A DNA stretch of 64,000 nt from Clostridium beijerinckii (GTDB lineage Bacteria; Bacillota; Clostridia; Clostridiales; Clostridiaceae). Below the pieces are notes generated by a model that searched no databases, was not told the origin of the DNA, and was given only the letters and a program-made list of their open reading frames with translations. The DNA is taken from the NCBI RefSeq assembly GCF_018223745.1, contig NZ_CP073653.1, forward strand, positions 611,001 through 675,000, given 5' to 3'. Below are positions 18,510 to 28,251 of this stretch, piece after piece; within the stretch, counting starts at the first letter, position 1, and every line of letters begins with the position of its first letter. The translations under genes and the position numbers were made by a program.

Positions 18510-18935
18510 ATGAAACTAGATTTAACAATATTTGAATTAGGAAAACTTTTAAAGAAAATAGAGGATAAATATGATTTGAACATATTAGTGAAATTAGCCT
18601 TGAGTGGTGGATGGGCTACAATAACTGGTAATGCTAATGTTTTAAAGTATCCAAATAATTCAAACTGTGGCTGCAATGGAAAAGACAACATTATAGATAT
18701 AAGTGTAGAGCGTGATGGTAATGAGCATGGATCTGTAATAAAAATTACAGGCGCTAAAGATAAAAAGTTTGATATAGATATATCAAGTACTAGATACAAA
18801 GAATTACGTCCGAATAACTTAACTGTCAACAAAATAAAAATTAACGAAAATGAAAGTAAATTAAGAATTGATGAAAATATAATATTTACAATAGGTGCGT
18901 CAGTTGATGATATAAAAGAACTTATAGAAAACTAA
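18510..18935 (+). CDS. Conserved-looking hypothetical protein
   Basis: I do not recognise this 141-residue protein. It starts with an amphipathic helix (LDLTIFELGKLLKKIEDKY). It then has a beta-rich body with NCGCNGKDN near the middle, which carries its only two Cys residues, and ends in GASVDDIKELIEN. No signal peptide or membrane segment is visible. ATG 18510 is used because AAAGGAG (18495-18501) lies 8 bases upstream; the frame opens earlier at 18477 without a site. It stands between two small charged proteins upstream of the prkA cluster. Confidence 0.7.
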   Translation: MKLDLTIFELGKLLKKIEDKYDLNILVKLALSGGWATITGNANVLKYPNNSNCGCNGKDNIIDISVERDGNEHGSVIKITGAKDKKFDIDISSTRYKELRPNNLTVNKIKINENESKLRIDENIIFTIGASVDDIKELIEN

Positions 18936-19021
18936 ATATATATATACAACATTAGCCAGCATAAAACAGTCTAAAATACACATAATATTAAAGAGTCAAT
19001 AGGAAGAGGAGAGTGATATAA

Positions 19022-19159
19022 ATGGACAACAGTATGAAAAAGAAACATACAAGCAAACATAAGACTTTAAATCATAATCCACAAGCAGAAAGCGTAAAAT
19101 CAGTTTTTGGTGAGCCAAAAGCGAAAGATTCTGAATTTACTCCAAGAACTTTTGACTAA
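19022..19159 (+). CDS. Small basic protein, 45 residues, unknown
   Basis: This short frame begins at ATG 19022 after an AGGAAGAGGAGAG stretch and ends with TAA at 19157-19159. The product is Lys/His-rich at the N-terminus (MKKKHTSKHKT), followed by NPQAESVKSVFGEPK and ending FTPRTFD. I recall similar tiny Lys-rich proteins with an 'xxAESVKSxFGxPK' core in other clostridia, but cannot name a function. There is no membrane segment. The ribosome binding site and compact, non-repetitive sequence support a real gene. Confidence 0.6.
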   Translation: MDNSMKKKHTSKHKTLNHNPQAESVKSVFGEPKAKDSEFTPRTFD

Positions 19160-19613
19160 TAAAATAGAAATTAAACATAGGCGCGATTGTATATATTATA
19201 TAGTTATATTTCAGAATGATTTCTGAAATGTGAATTGTATAATAGAGCAAACAATTTAATAGTTAAAGAAGGAATATTTTGAGTATAAAAAACTTAAAAT
19301 ATTCCTTTTTTAGTGCAAAAGAATTTAATGTTTTAAGGTATAAATTTGAAATATTATTAATTTATTTAATAATTAGTTATTAATTAGAAATATCAAAATA
19401 TCTATATATTAGACAGGCTACAGGGAAAAACAAAATTATTATATGGATGTTATTTAATAAAGTTATGAAATAACACTCACTTAGTGATAAATTTGTATGG
19501 TTATTGTTTAGGTTTTTATTTAATAGGAATTAAACAGTAAGTATTTGAAAAAAGTAGTCATAATGTCTTTGTTTAATTGAATATATTTTAGTTATAAAGG
19601 AGGAGGAGTGTTT
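19160..19613. other. Intergenic region upstream of prkA
   Basis: The 450-base gap holds a small hairpin without T-run (19208-19229), the terminator at 19269-19311 and about 300 AT-rich bases. A possible sporulation sigma-E-like promoter is GTCATAAT (19557-19564), a 15-base spacer and AATATATT (19580-19587). The -35 match is good and the -10 match only partial, so this is a weak call. Confidence 0.35.
19269..19311 (+). terminator. Rho-independent terminator
   Basis: Arms AAGGAATATTTT (19269-19280) and AAAATATTCCTT (19296-19307) are perfect, followed by six T. Confidence 0.85.
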
Positions 19614-21542
19614 ATGAGTATGAACTTTAAAGAATTTATAGAAACAGATAGAGAAAAGTCTAACACCCAAAAGTTTGAAGGAAGTTTTCTAGAATATTTA
19701 GATATTGTTAAGGAGAATCCAGAAGTTGTTAATCTTGCGCATAAAAGAATCTATGAGATGATTATGAGCAAAGGCGTAGAGGAGTTAAAAGGTGAAGAAA
19801 ACCCTCGAGTAAGAAAAATTTATGGAAATGATTTAATAAGAAAATATGGCTTTTTTAAAAATGATTTTTACGGAATTGATAAAGTTATAATGAAACTTGC
19901 AAGTTATTTTAAATCAGCAGCCATGAAAGGTGAAGAATCAAGGCAAGTATTATATCTTGTTGGTCCAGTAGGAGCAGGTAAATCTTCAATAGTTGAGAGT
20001 TTAAAATCAGCTTTAGAAAGTTGTGAACCAGTTTATTCATTAAAGGGATGCCCAATGCATGAAGAACCTCTTCATTTAATTCCAAAGCATTTAAGACCAA
20101 AATTTGAGGAAATGTTAGGAGTACAAATCGAAGGAGATTTATGCCCAGTATGCAGGTATAAACTTGTTAATGAACTTAAGGGAGTTTATGAAGATTTTCC
20201 GGTTGAAAGAACAGGATTTTCTATTAGATCAAGAAAAGGAATTGGAGTAGTTCCACCTGTTGATCCTAATAATCAAGATACATCAATACTAACAGGATCA
20301 ATTGATATTTCTAAGATGGATATGTACTCTGAAGATGATCCAAGAATTTTTTCTCTAAATGGAGCATTTAATGTCGGTAACCGTGGACTAGTAGAATTTA
20401 TAGAGGTATTTAAGAATGATGTTGAATATCTTCATACAATAATTACTGCAACCCAAGAAAAATCAGTACCATCTCCAGGTAAGGGTTCAATGATTTACTT
20501 TGATGGAGTCATAGTTGCTCACTCAAATGAGGCAGAATGGAATAAATTTAAATCAGACCATACAAATGAAGCAATTTTAGATAGAATTGTAAAGGTTGAA
20601 GTTCCATATTGCTTAGAACTAGACGAAGAAGTTAAGATATATGAAAAAATATTAAAGAAGAGCAATTTTAAAGCGCATATAGCGCCACATACTATTGAAA
20701 TCGCAGCGATGTTTGCAATACTTTCAAGGTTAACACCTTCAGCTAAAGTAGACGCGGTGACAAAACTTAAGATCTACAATGGAGAAGAGATTGTTGAAAA
20801 AGGAACTACAAAGAAGATCGATATTGGAGAACTTAGAGAAGAAGCCGGTCAATATGAGGGCATGAAGGGAATAAGTACAAGATTTATCATAAAAGCAATA
20901 GATAATGCACTTGCTGAGTCAGGATATGATTGCATAAATCCACTTAGTATAATGGAAAGTATAATAAAATCTGTTAGAGAACTAGATATTGCAGCAGATG
21001 ATAAAAAGAAGTATTTAGGCTTTATTCAGGATAATATAAGAAAAGAATATAATAAAATTCTTGAAAGAGAAATTACAAAGGCATTTATTCACTCATTTAG
21101 AGAACAAGCTGAGAGTTTATTTAACAATTATATAGATAATGCTGAGGCATATGTAAATAAGACTAAGATAAAAGATGTTTCAACTGGTGAAGAACTTAAT
21201 CCAGATGAAGAATTTATGAGAAGCATAGAAGAGCAAATAGGTGTATATGCCGCATCAGCTAAAGGCTTTAGATCAGATGTGACTTCATATATGTTCTATA
21301 TAGTTAGGAAAGGCGGAAAATTAGATTATACTTCTTATGAACCTTTGAAGGAAGCAATAGAAAAGAAATTAACAGCTTCAGTTAAAGATTTATCAAGAAT
21401 CATAACTAAATCAAAGGTTAGGGATAAGGAACAAGCAGAGAAATATGATTCTATGGTTGAAGAAATGAAAAGAAACGGATATTGTCTTCATTGTTGTGAC
21501 GTAATCTTAAAATATGCAGCTAATAACTTATGGAGGGATTAG
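19614..21542 (+). CDS. prkA: PrkA family AAA+ protease or serine protein kinase
   Basis: This 642-residue protein is of the PrkA/YeaG family. It has a Walker A motif GPVGAGKSS near residue 116 inside an AAA core, two Cys/His-rich segments (GCPMHEEPLH and DLCPVCRYK), and a C-terminal kinase-homologous region. Family members act in the cytoplasm in sporulation and stress; both kinase and protease activities have been reported. ATG 19614 is chosen 7 bases after AGGAGG. It is the first of three genes, prkA-yhbH-spoVR, spaced 4-9 bases apart, clearly one operon. Confidence 0.95.
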   Translation: MSMNFKEFIETDREKSNTQKFEGSFLEYLDIVKENPEVVNLAHKRIYEMIMSKGVEELKGEENPRVRKIYGNDLIRKYGFFKNDFYGIDKVIMKLASYFKSAAMKGEESRQVLYLVGPVGAGKSSIVESLKSALESCEPVYSLKGCPMHEEPLHLIPKHLRPKFEEMLGVQIEGDLCPVCRYKLVNELKGVYEDFPVERTGFSIRSRKGIGVVPPVDPNNQDTSILTGSIDISKMDMYSEDDPRIFSLNGAFNVGNRGLVEFIEVFKNDVEYLHTIITATQEKSVPSPGKGSMIYFDGVIVAHSNEAEWNKFKSDHTNEAILDRIVKVEVPYCLELDEEVKIYEKILKKSNFKAHIAPHTIEIAAMFAILSRLTPSAKVDAVTKLKIYNGEEIVEKGTTKKIDIGELREEAGQYEGMKGISTRFIIKAIDNALAESGYDCINPLSIMESIIKSVRELDIAADDKKKYLGFIQDNIRKEYNKILEREITKAFIHSFREQAESLFNNYIDNAEAYVNKTKIKDVSTGEELNPDEEFMRSIEEQIGVYAASAKGFRSDVTSYMFYIVRKGGKLDYTSYEPLKEAIEKKLTASVKDLSRIITKSKVRDKEQAEKYDSMVEEMKRNGYCLHCCDVILKYAANNLWRD

Positions 21543-21550
21543 ATTAGCTT

Positions 21551-22723
21551 ATGGCAATATTTAGAGATTACACTAACAATCAAATTGATCACGACAGATC
21601 CATAGAAGATAGAAGAAGGCATAGGCAACTTGTAGAAAAATCAATAAAAGAAAATTTGGGAGATATATTATCAGAAGAGAGTATAGTTGGAGAGAGTAAA
21701 AACAAAAAATTTAAGATACCAATTAAAGGAATTAAGGAATACCAATTCGTCTATGGAAAGAACTCTAAGGGAGTGGCTAGTGGAGTAGGTAACGAAAAAA
21801 GGGGAGAAAAATTAGGGAATGGAAATAAGAAATTGGCCAAAGGAAACCAGGGAGCTGGAAATGAAGAGGGTGATGATATATATGAAACAGAAATCACTCT
21901 CGAGGAGCTAATGGACTATATATCTGAAGATCTTAACCTACCTAATTTGGATCAAAAAAAATATTCAGAAATAGTTACTGAAACTAGCGGCAAGAAGAGA
22001 GGATATCAAACTCATGGAATAAGACCAAGACTTGCAAAAAAGAAAACAGTTATGTCAAAGATAGCAAGAAAACAGGGAAAGAAGAGAGCTTTAAAGGAAT
22101 TAGAAAGTGATGAAGAGTTAGAAAGATTTCCTTTTAGAGAGGAGGATCTTAGGTACTATAGGGTTAAATTAAAACCTAAAAAAGATAGCAATGCAGTAAT
22201 GCTATTTATCATGGATGCTTCTGGTTCTATGGATGTGACTAAAAAATATTTAGCAAGATCTTATTTTTTCGTGTTGGCAACTTTTCTAAAAAGAAAATAT
22301 AACAATATAGCATTTGAATTTATATATCATACTACAGTTGCAAAGAGAGTAGATGAATTCGAATTCTTCCATAAGTCTGAATCTGGTGGTACTTATATAT
22401 CTAGTGGCATTAATGAGGCATTAAAGGTGATTGAAGAGAAGTATCCTCCGGCAGCATGGAATATATATAGCATATACGCAAGTGATGGAGATAACTGGTC
22501 TGAAGATAATGAAAAAGCAGTTGCAGCGGTAAAAGATATATGTGAGGTTAGCAATATGTTCGGCTATGCAGAACTTTTACCATCCACATATACCACTACA
22601 ATGTATCATAAGTTCAAAAAAGAGATCACTAATGAAAAATTTGTTCCTGTAATTATAAAAGAAAAGAAGGACTTATGGGATGCACTTAAGATTATGCTTA
22701 GGAAGGAGTTAAAGGAGGAATAA
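21551..22723 (+). CDS. yhbH: YhbH/YeaH family protein (DUF444, VWA-like)
   Basis: This 390-residue protein has a charged N-terminal third (Gly/Lys/Asn-rich around residues 75-110) and a C-terminal von Willebrand A-like domain with the metal-site motif MDASGSMD near residue 220 and [12 protein letters not shown] near residue 315. This family almost always travels with prkA and spoVR and is needed for normal sporulation in Bacillus. Its biochemical role is unknown. The start overlaps the prkA translation end region and is probably coupled. Confidence 0.93.
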   Translation: MAIFRDYTNNQIDHDRSIEDRRRHRQLVEKSIKENLGDILSEESIVGESKNKKFKIPIKGIKEYQFVYGKNSKGVASGVGNEKRGEKLGNGNKKLAKGNQGAGNEEGDDIYETEITLEELMDYISEDLNLPNLDQKKYSEIVTETSGKKRGYQTHGIRPRLAKKKTVMSKIARKQGKKRALKELESDEELERFPFREEDLRYYRVKLKPKKDSNAVMLFIMDASGSMDVTKKYLARSYFFVLATFLKRKYNNIAFEFIYHTTVAKRVDEFEFFHKSESGGTYISSGINEALKVIEEKYPPAAWNIYSIYASDGDNWSEDNEKAVAAVKDICEVSNMFGYAELLPSTYTTTMYHKFKKEITNEKFVPVIIKEKKDLWDALKIMLRKELKEE

Positions 22724-22727
22724 GAAA

Positions 22728-24098
22728 TTGGAATATAGCTTTAGTGATATTGAAAAGTGGAATGAGAAAATAGAGAAAAAGGTTAAGGAATATGGGCTAG
22801 AATGTTATCCTCAAGAATTTGAAATTATAGGCTTTAATGAGATGATTGGATATGAAGCTTATGTTGGAATGCCTTCAAGATATCCACATTGGAGTTTTGG
22901 TAAATCTTATGAGAAAAGTAAAACACTTTATTCTTTAAATCTTACTGGCCTTCCTTATGAAATGGTTATTAATTCAGATCCTTGTTTAGCATATTTAATG
23001 AAGGATAATACGTTATTGTTACAGATATTAACAATGGCCCATGTATATGGGCATAATGACTTCTTCAGAAATAACAGATTATTTAAAGAAGGAACTAATG
23101 CTAAATATACTTTAGAAATGTTTAATTTAGATGCCAAAATAATAAGAAATTATATTGATGATCCAAGTATTGGATACTCGGAAGTTGAAAGAATACTAGA
23201 TGCAGGTCATGCGATAAGGTATCAATCTAAAAGAACTGTTGGAGTTAAGGAACTGACTAACAATGAGATTAAAGAAAATATTTTAAAAGATTATGAACGC
23301 AAAAAAGAAAATAGAGATATTTTAGATCCTTATGAAGAAATTAGTTTACCAGATTTAGATAAGATTCCATTGGAACCTGTTGATGATCTCATGGGATTTA
23401 TAATAAATTATGGTCAGTTACAAGAATGGCAGAAAACAGTATTAAGAATTGTTAAGAGAGAAACAGAATATTTTATTCCTCAAATTGAAACTAAAATTAT
23501 GAATGAAGGATGGGCAAGCTATACACACTATAATATTTTAAAACAATTAGAATTGCCACAAGAACTACATTTAGAGTTCTTGAAAAGGCATAATGATGTA
23601 ATAGCTCCTGCTATAGGCGGGTTAAATCCTTATTATGTTGGTTTCAAAGTATTTGAAGATATTGAAAAAAGATACGGAAAGGAAAAAATATTTGAAGTAA
23701 GAGAAATTGAAAGAGATTCTTCATTTTTACGACGTTATTTAACTAAAGAATTGTGCGAAGAATTAAATTTATTTCAATATAATCAAAGAACTTTTGATGT
23801 TGTCATTGAAGAAATTTCAGATGAAACTGGCTGGAAAACTATTAGAGATACTTTAAGTTATACTGCTGGTATGGGGAATATACCATATATTAGAGTTGTT
23901 GATTTGAATAAGAAGAATTATACATTGACCCTAGAAAATGTTTTCGACGGAAGACCACTTGAGCTTTCTTATGCAAAGGAAACGTTGAAGTACGTTCAAG
24001 AATTATGGGGGCATGATGTTAGGCTAATTACTAAATCAAGCGATAAGCAAGAAGTAATCTTAACTTGTAATCAGGAAAAGAAGATAATTGTATCCTAA
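22728..24098 (+). CDS. spoVR: SpoVR family protein
   Basis: This 456-residue protein matches the SpoVR/YcgB family, needed for proper spore cortex formation in B. subtilis. The HYPHWSFGKS-type region (here SRYPHWSFGKSYE), the MAHVYGHNDFF His cluster, the NEGWASYTHY motif and GLNPYYVGFKVFEDIEKRYG all appear. The His/Glu cluster resembles a metal-binding site, but catalysis has not been established. The start is TTG 22728, 9 bases after AAAGGAGG within the end of yhbH. It closes the three-gene operon. Confidence 0.95.
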   Translation: MEYSFSDIEKWNEKIEKKVKEYGLECYPQEFEIIGFNEMIGYEAYVGMPSRYPHWSFGKSYEKSKTLYSLNLTGLPYEMVINSDPCLAYLMKDNTLLLQILTMAHVYGHNDFFRNNRLFKEGTNAKYTLEMFNLDAKIIRNYIDDPSIGYSEVERILDAGHAIRYQSKRTVGVKELTNNEIKENILKDYERKKENRDILDPYEEISLPDLDKIPLEPVDDLMGFIINYGQLQEWQKTVLRIVKRETEYFIPQIETKIMNEGWASYTHYNILKQLELPQELHLEFLKRHNDVIAPAIGGLNPYYVGFKVFEDIEKRYGKEKIFEVREIERDSSFLRRYLTKELCEELNLFQYNQRTFDVVIEEISDETGWKTIRDTLSYTAGMGNIPYIRVVDLNKKNYTLTLENVFDGRPLELSYAKETLKYVQELWGHDVRLITKSSDKQEVILTCNQEKKIIVS

Positions 24099-24248
24099 AA
24101 GATCGGAATTATAAAAAAGTAATAAACAATATTTTATGATTTAAGCTAATAAGCATGTTTCATCATTATGAGTTAACTTATGAGGTAACCAAAAGTATAA
24201 AAATGAATAGTTTATATATGAGAGAAAGTAATATTTTGGGAGACAAAG

Positions 24249-24791
24249 ATGAACTTAAAAGGTAGTCAAACTGAAAGAAATTTATTTAAAACATTTGCAG
24301 GAGAGTCTAGAGCTAGAAATAAATATACTTTTTATGCTGAGAAAGCTAGGGATGATGGTTTCCTCTATGTTGCAGAGGTATTTGAAGCAACTGCAGGTAA
24401 TGAAAAAGCGCATGCAAGAGAAGTATTTAGAAGATATTTAGATAGGATTAATAATACAAAAAATAATTTGATAGAATCTGCACTTAGCGAATCTGAAGAA
24501 AGTAAGGTAATTTATAAAGAATTTGAAGAAATTGCTAGAGAAGAAGGTTTTGATGATATTGCAGATTTTTATAAAGAACTTCAAGAAGTTGAAGAACATC
24601 ATAAGGAGAGATTTTTAGATTTAGCTAAAAAACTCAAAGAAGGTAAGATGTTTAAATCAGATAGAGAAGAAGAATGGATATGTCTAAATTGTGGTTATAT
24701 ATACGAAGGTAAGGAAGCACCTATGAAATGCCCATTATGTAGATATCCAAGAGCATATTTTAGAAGATTATGTAATGAGGATTGTAAGTAG
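24249..24791 (+). CDS. Rubrerythrin
   Basis: This 180-residue protein has an N-terminal ferritin-like diiron domain (ESRARNKYTFYAEKA, NEKAHAREVF, EEIAREEGFDDIADFYKELQEVEEHHKERF split over two helices) and a C-terminal rubredoxin-like FeS4 domain with CLNCGY and CPLCRYP. It should reduce hydrogen peroxide with electrons from a rubredoxin or NADH route in the cytoplasm. This domain order is the classical one. It follows the SpoVR operon by 150 bases with its own GGGAG site. The next small gene is 11 bases downstream, so it is probably co-transcribed. Confidence 0.93.
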   Translation: MNLKGSQTERNLFKTFAGESRARNKYTFYAEKARDDGFLYVAEVFEATAGNEKAHAREVFRRYLDRINNTKNNLIESALSESEESKVIYKEFEEIAREEGFDDIADFYKELQEVEEHHKERFLDLAKKLKEGKMFKSDREEEWICLNCGYIYEGKEAPMKCPLCRYPRAYFRRLCNEDCK

Positions 24792-24802
24792 GGGGAAAAC
24801 AT

Positions 24803-25159
24803 ATGATTTATGAATATCCTGAAGAATTTGTGGTTCCTGTGGTTTATGTAGAGGGTTTGAAAGAGAAGCCTATTAACAGAAGTTTGGAGTTTAAGTATTT
24901 TCAGATTGATGAAAGTATGACTCTTAGTGAAAAGCCGCAAGAAAATAAAATGTTTCAGATGAGCACGTACCATGATGAAGATATTTCAAACAAAGGAATG
25001 ATGTTTTTAGATTTAGATGAAGATTTGCTTCAAAAACCTTGCCATGAAAAATATAAGTTTGATGATATAGTTGAAAGTGAAGAAGAACATTATAGCTCTA
25101 ACAATATATTTAACGATATAGATAATGAATATGCTGATGGTGAAACATTAAGAATGTAA
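24803..25159 (+). CDS. Hypothetical acidic protein
   Basis: I do not recognise this 118-residue protein. It is acidic, without a signal peptide or membrane segment; it begins MIYEYPEEFVVPVVYVEGLKEKP and contains DLDEDLLQKPCHEKYKFDDIVESEEEH (shown here only as landmarks in two pieces: DLDEDLLQKPCHEKY, KFDDIVESEEEH). GGGGG lies 6-7 bases before the ATG, 11 bases after rubrerythrin, so it is probably in the same operon. A hairpin at 25166 closes the unit. A role in oxidative or spore stress is only suggested by its neighbours. Confidence 0.7.
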   Translation: MIYEYPEEFVVPVVYVEGLKEKPINRSLEFKYFQIDESMTLSEKPQENKMFQMSTYHDEDISNKGMMFLDLDEDLLQKPCHEKYKFDDIVESEEEHYSSNNIFNDIDNEYADGETLRM

Positions 25160-25165
25160 TGTATT

Positions 25166-25212
25166 ATTTGTAGTTAGTCACTTATTAGGGATTAACTACA
25201 AATATTTTATTT
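25166..25212 (+). terminator. Probable rho-independent terminator
   Basis: 11-bp arms around a 16-base loop, TTTGTAGTTA at 25167-25176 and TAACTACAAA at 25193-25202, are followed by ATTTTATTT. Confidence 0.7.
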
Positions 25213-25244
25213 AGATAGTATTAATTTTTTGTAAAGGATTAATT

Positions 25245-25589
25245 ATGAGATTTAATGATTTAGCTAAAAAACAATATGAAGATATCGATAATTTAAGTGT
25301 ATTATTAAAGAATTATGTGGATGTTTATAGACTATTAATTGCTGGAGCATCAGAACTATACGGTGTAAATTTAGCAGAGAAAAGTGAAGTTAAGAAAGCA
25401 CTAGAGAGAGTTGAAAATGTAGGTGAATTAATAGATAAGTTGATAAGTACTTTAGAACGATGCGAAGGTTCTTATCTAAAGTATTGCAAGATTAAAAATG
25501 AATATATTACAGTAAGTACAGAGAAAGATAAGATATTTACTGAAATAGATAATGAATTGAATTTTCAAAACTCAGAAAGAGAAGAATAA
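25245..25589 (+). CDS. Hypothetical alpha-helical protein
   Basis: I do not recognise this 114-residue protein. It is predicted mostly helical with heptad-like leucines (YEDIDNLSVLLKNYVDVYRL, KKALERVENVGELIDKLIST), a Cys pair in ERCEGSYLKYCK and no membrane segment. A modest AAAGGA site precedes the ATG at 25245. It is followed by a terminator shared with the convergent pssA-like gene. It may be a monocistronic gene linked to sporulation or phage-like functions, but nothing in it proves either. Confidence 0.6.
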   Translation: MRFNDLAKKQYEDIDNLSVLLKNYVDVYRLLIAGASELYGVNLAEKSEVKKALERVENVGELIDKLISTLERCEGSYLKYCKIKNEYITVSTEKDKIFTEIDNELNFQNSEREE

Positions 25590-25605
25590 TGATGAAAACT
25601 AAACA

Positions 25606-25643
25606 AAAAAACTCTATCTTGAAACTTTAGGATAGAGTTTTTT
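25606..25643. terminator. Bidirectional terminator
   Basis: The stem ACTCTATC (25611-25618) / GATAGAGT (25631-25638) is flanked by A and T runs on the two sides, fitting termination of both convergent genes. Confidence 0.82.
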
Positions 25644-25657
25644 ATTATGAATTATAA

Positions 25658-26185
25658 TTAAAATTTCTTTAATTTAATTTTACTTACCATTAAGTATGAA
25701 CCAAGGATCATCAAAAGAACGACAAGATAAATCGATGGTGTAATATTAAAATTAAATATAATTAATGAAAAGAATGCCATAAAGCAACCTGCTATTGTTA
25801 TTGGTATACCAGTAAAAGCGCCGTCAAAATCAGTAGTATTAAATCTAGCTAATCTATAGGCACCACAAATTGGAAATAGTAATAAAACTATAAATCCAAA
25901 TAATCCTTTAGGGCCAAAAGATTCAAGATTAAATAATATATATACTAATATAGATGGTGCTACTCCAAATGAAACCAAATCTGCTAAAGAATCTAATTCT
26001 TTACCTAATTCACTAGAAACGTTTAAAAAACGAGCTATTCTTCCATCATATCTATCTACCAATCCTGCTAATAAAATAAATGCACCTGATATTGCATACT
26101 TTTCATTCATTACTGATAATATAGATATAATTCCACAAGATAAATTAATAAAGGTAAATACATTAGGAATACAACTTTTCCTCAT
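25658..26185 (-). CDS. pssA: CDP-alcohol phosphatidyltransferase, probable phosphatidylserine synthase
   Basis: This 175-residue membrane enzyme has about five transmembrane helices and the CDP-alcohol motif DGRIARFLNVSSELGKELDSLADL, shown here as two parts: DGRIAR and GKELDSLAD (D-G-x2-A-R-x8-G-x3-D-x3-D complete). The N-terminal 'CIPNVFTFINLSCGIISIL' and short length match Gram-positive PssA, which makes phosphatidylserine from CDP-diacylglycerol and serine. No decarboxylase is adjacent, so substrate choice (serine versus another alcohol) rests on family resemblance. Confidence 0.88.
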   Translation of the reverse strand: MRKSCIPNVFTFINLSCGIISILSVMNEKYAISGAFILLAGLVDRYDGRIARFLNVSSELGKELDSLADLVSFGVAPSILVYILFNLESFGPKGLFGFIVLLLFPICGAYRLARFNTTDFDGAFTGIPITIAGCFMAFFSLIIFNFNITPSIYLVVLLMILGSYLMVSKIKLKKF

Positions 26186-26481
26186 AAAATCACTCCTAAA
26201 ATTATAAAAAATACTTACAAAGAGTTATTATAGCACATAAATGAAAATAATATAAGGTGCAAAATTAACTTTAAGTTTTTATTAAGATTATCTAGTATCG
26301 ACATTAAGTAAGTAAAATGATATAATAAACTCTATGACAAAGGTATTATATGTAAATATTTATAGGAATTTAATATATGTATTTAGAGCTAATTATAATT
26401 TTGTATTAAGAATTATTTTAAGGCTATTTTTTATGTATATAAATAATAATTTAAGAAAATTTATTGGAGGTAGGTTAATTT

Positions 26482-27360
26482 ATGAAAAAGGTTAGATTCA
26501 TATACAACCCATACTCAGGAGAAAATAGTATAATAAGCGAATTAGACAACATTATAAAACTACACCAAGAAGTAGGATTAATAGTAGTGCCATATAGAAT
26601 TCAAAAAGGTAAAGATTTAGCAGAGGCATTAGATATAATAGATGAAACTTATAGCTATATTTTAATAGCTGGTGGAGATGGAACAGTGGATTCTTTAGTA
26701 AATGCTATGAAAAATAAAAACATAAATATACCTATAGGTATATTACCAGTTGGAACTGCAAATGACTTTGGAAAGTTTATTAATATGCCAAATGATATAG
26801 AAGAAGCATGTAAGCAAATATTAAGCTCAAAGCCAGTAGCTGTTGACGTTGGAAAAATAAATGAGAAGTATTTTATAAATGTAGCAAGCTCAGGACTTTT
26901 CACTGATGTATCTCAAAAAACTGATGTAAATTTAAAAAATACAATAGGGAAGTTAGCATATTATCTAAAAGGTCTTGAAGAATTACCTAACTTTAGAAAG
27001 TTAAAGATAAAATTATCATCTAAAGAATGTGATTATGACGGAGAGATGTATTTGCTTTTGGTTTTTAATGGTAAAACTGCTGGAAACTTTAACTTAGCTA
27101 CAGAAGCAGAAGTTACAGACGGAAAACTCGACGTAATAATATTTAAGGCTATACAAATAATAGAGCTAATACCACTTTTTATAAAGCTTTTAAAGGGCGA
27201 GCATTTAGATTCGGATAAAGTGGTTTATTTTAAAACAGATGATTTATATATGGAATCTCCAGAAGACATTGTTACAGATATTGATGGAGAAAGAGGGCCT
27301 GATTTTCCATTGAGGGTTCAATGTATTAAGGGTGGAATTAAACTTTTAGGTATAAAATAA
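26482..27360 (+). CDS. YegS/BmrU family lipid kinase (diacylglycerol kinase-like)
   Basis: This 292-residue cytoplasmic lipid kinase has the nucleotide-binding motif GGDGTVDSLVNA near residue 63, PVGTANDFGKFI near residue 90, and a beta-sandwich C-terminal domain ending in DGERGPDFPLRVQCI. It should phosphorylate diacylglycerol or a related lipid, feeding phospholipid recycling. AGGTAGG-type site before the ATG. It lies opposite the pssA-like gene and near plsC, a loose lipid neighbourhood. The exact lipid cannot be read from sequence. Confidence 0.9.
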   Translation: MKKVRFIYNPYSGENSIISELDNIIKLHQEVGLIVVPYRIQKGKDLAEALDIIDETYSYILIAGGDGTVDSLVNAMKNKNINIPIGILPVGTANDFGKFINMPNDIEEACKQILSSKPVAVDVGKINEKYFINVASSGLFTDVSQKTDVNLKNTIGKLAYYLKGLEELPNFRKLKIKLSSKECDYDGEMYLLLVFNGKTAGNFNLATEAEVTDGKLDVIIFKAIQIIELIPLFIKLLKGEHLDSDKVVYFKTDDLYMESPEDIVTDIDGERGPDFPLRVQCIKGGIKLLGIK

Positions 27361-27411
27361 GATAGACAGTAATAAATATAAGTAACAGGAATATGGAATG
27401 GAGCGTAATTT

Positions 27412-28077
27412 GTGAATTTTGCATATTATTTATTTTTGTTACTTATAATTTTTTTGTCAATTTCACTTATAAGAAAGAATCTTGAGGTTTCACCAAAGAA
27501 AATAAAAATATATTTGGCATTAGTAATTACATTATTTTTATTAAGGCATATAGCATTATTTTTATTGTGTATACTCAAGAATAGTACAATAATATATTAT
27601 TTAAAACCAATAATATTTTTGAATCATCTGTCAGTGCCTCTTATAGTGCTAGCTGTAAGCTATGTTTATTTAAGATCTGAGAAGTTGAATTTTGGTGGAA
27701 CATATGTTATTGCAGCAACAGTATGTATTATTTATGCTGTAATAATGCAAACTTCAAAGTTGACAGTTCGGGTAAATTATTTATATGGATTTATCTTACA
27801 GATAGATAAGGAAACTATTTTATTTTTGTTTTCGCTAATACTACTTGGTGCATTACTGATACTAAATGTAATTTTATTGGATAGACCATACGCAAATAAG
27901 AAGGGAATATGGTTTATAATTATAGCAATATTAATAGTAATGATAGAGGATATTATTATCTTAGGTGGAATTAAGCTCTTCCCTTATTCGGTAATTGGCG
28001 ATATGTTATTTCTTATAATCATAAATTTAGTATTAAAGGGCTTTAAAATATTGCCAAAGAACAATTATCGTTCCTAG
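27412..28077 (+). CDS. Integral membrane protein, unknown
   Basis: I do not recognise this 221-residue protein. It has about seven hydrophobic helices with short loops, a Leu/Ile-rich composition and little charge; the C-terminus KGFKILPKNNYRS is cytoplasmic by the positive-inside rule. The layout resembles the 7TM sensor parts of some histidine kinases, but no kinase or other domain is attached. The start is GTG 27412 after GGAG 9 bases upstream. It follows the lipid kinase by 51 bases and may be in the same transcript. Confidence 0.7.
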   Translation: MNFAYYLFLLLIIFLSISLIRKNLEVSPKKIKIYLALVITLFLLRHIALFLLCILKNSTIIYYLKPIIFLNHLSVPLIVLAVSYVYLRSEKLNFGGTYVIAATVCIIYAVIMQTSKLTVRVNYLYGFILQIDKETILFLFSLILLGALLILNVILLDRPYANKKGIWFIIIAILIVMIEDIIILGGIKLFPYSVIGDMLFLIIINLVLKGFKILPKNNYRS

Positions 28078-28204
28078 GAAATGGATTGAGTACGAATTCG
28101 CGCTTTAGAATATGTAAATAGCAGGTAAAATACTAAGATAAGTTGTTATAAGTGTGTAGAGGATTTTTTTGAATAAGAGTAATATGTGCTAACGGTTAAT
28201 AGAC

Positions 28205-28250
28205 AGAAAGGATACTTAGTTGCAATATCAAGCAACTAAGTATCCTTTCT
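28205..28250. terminator. Bidirectional terminator
   Basis: Perfect 19-bp arms at 28205-28223 and 28232-28250 (core GGATACTTAGTTGC) lie between the convergent membrane protein and ygiQ genes. The right arm ends one base before the ygiQ stop codon. Confidence 0.88.
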
Positions 28251-28251
28251 T

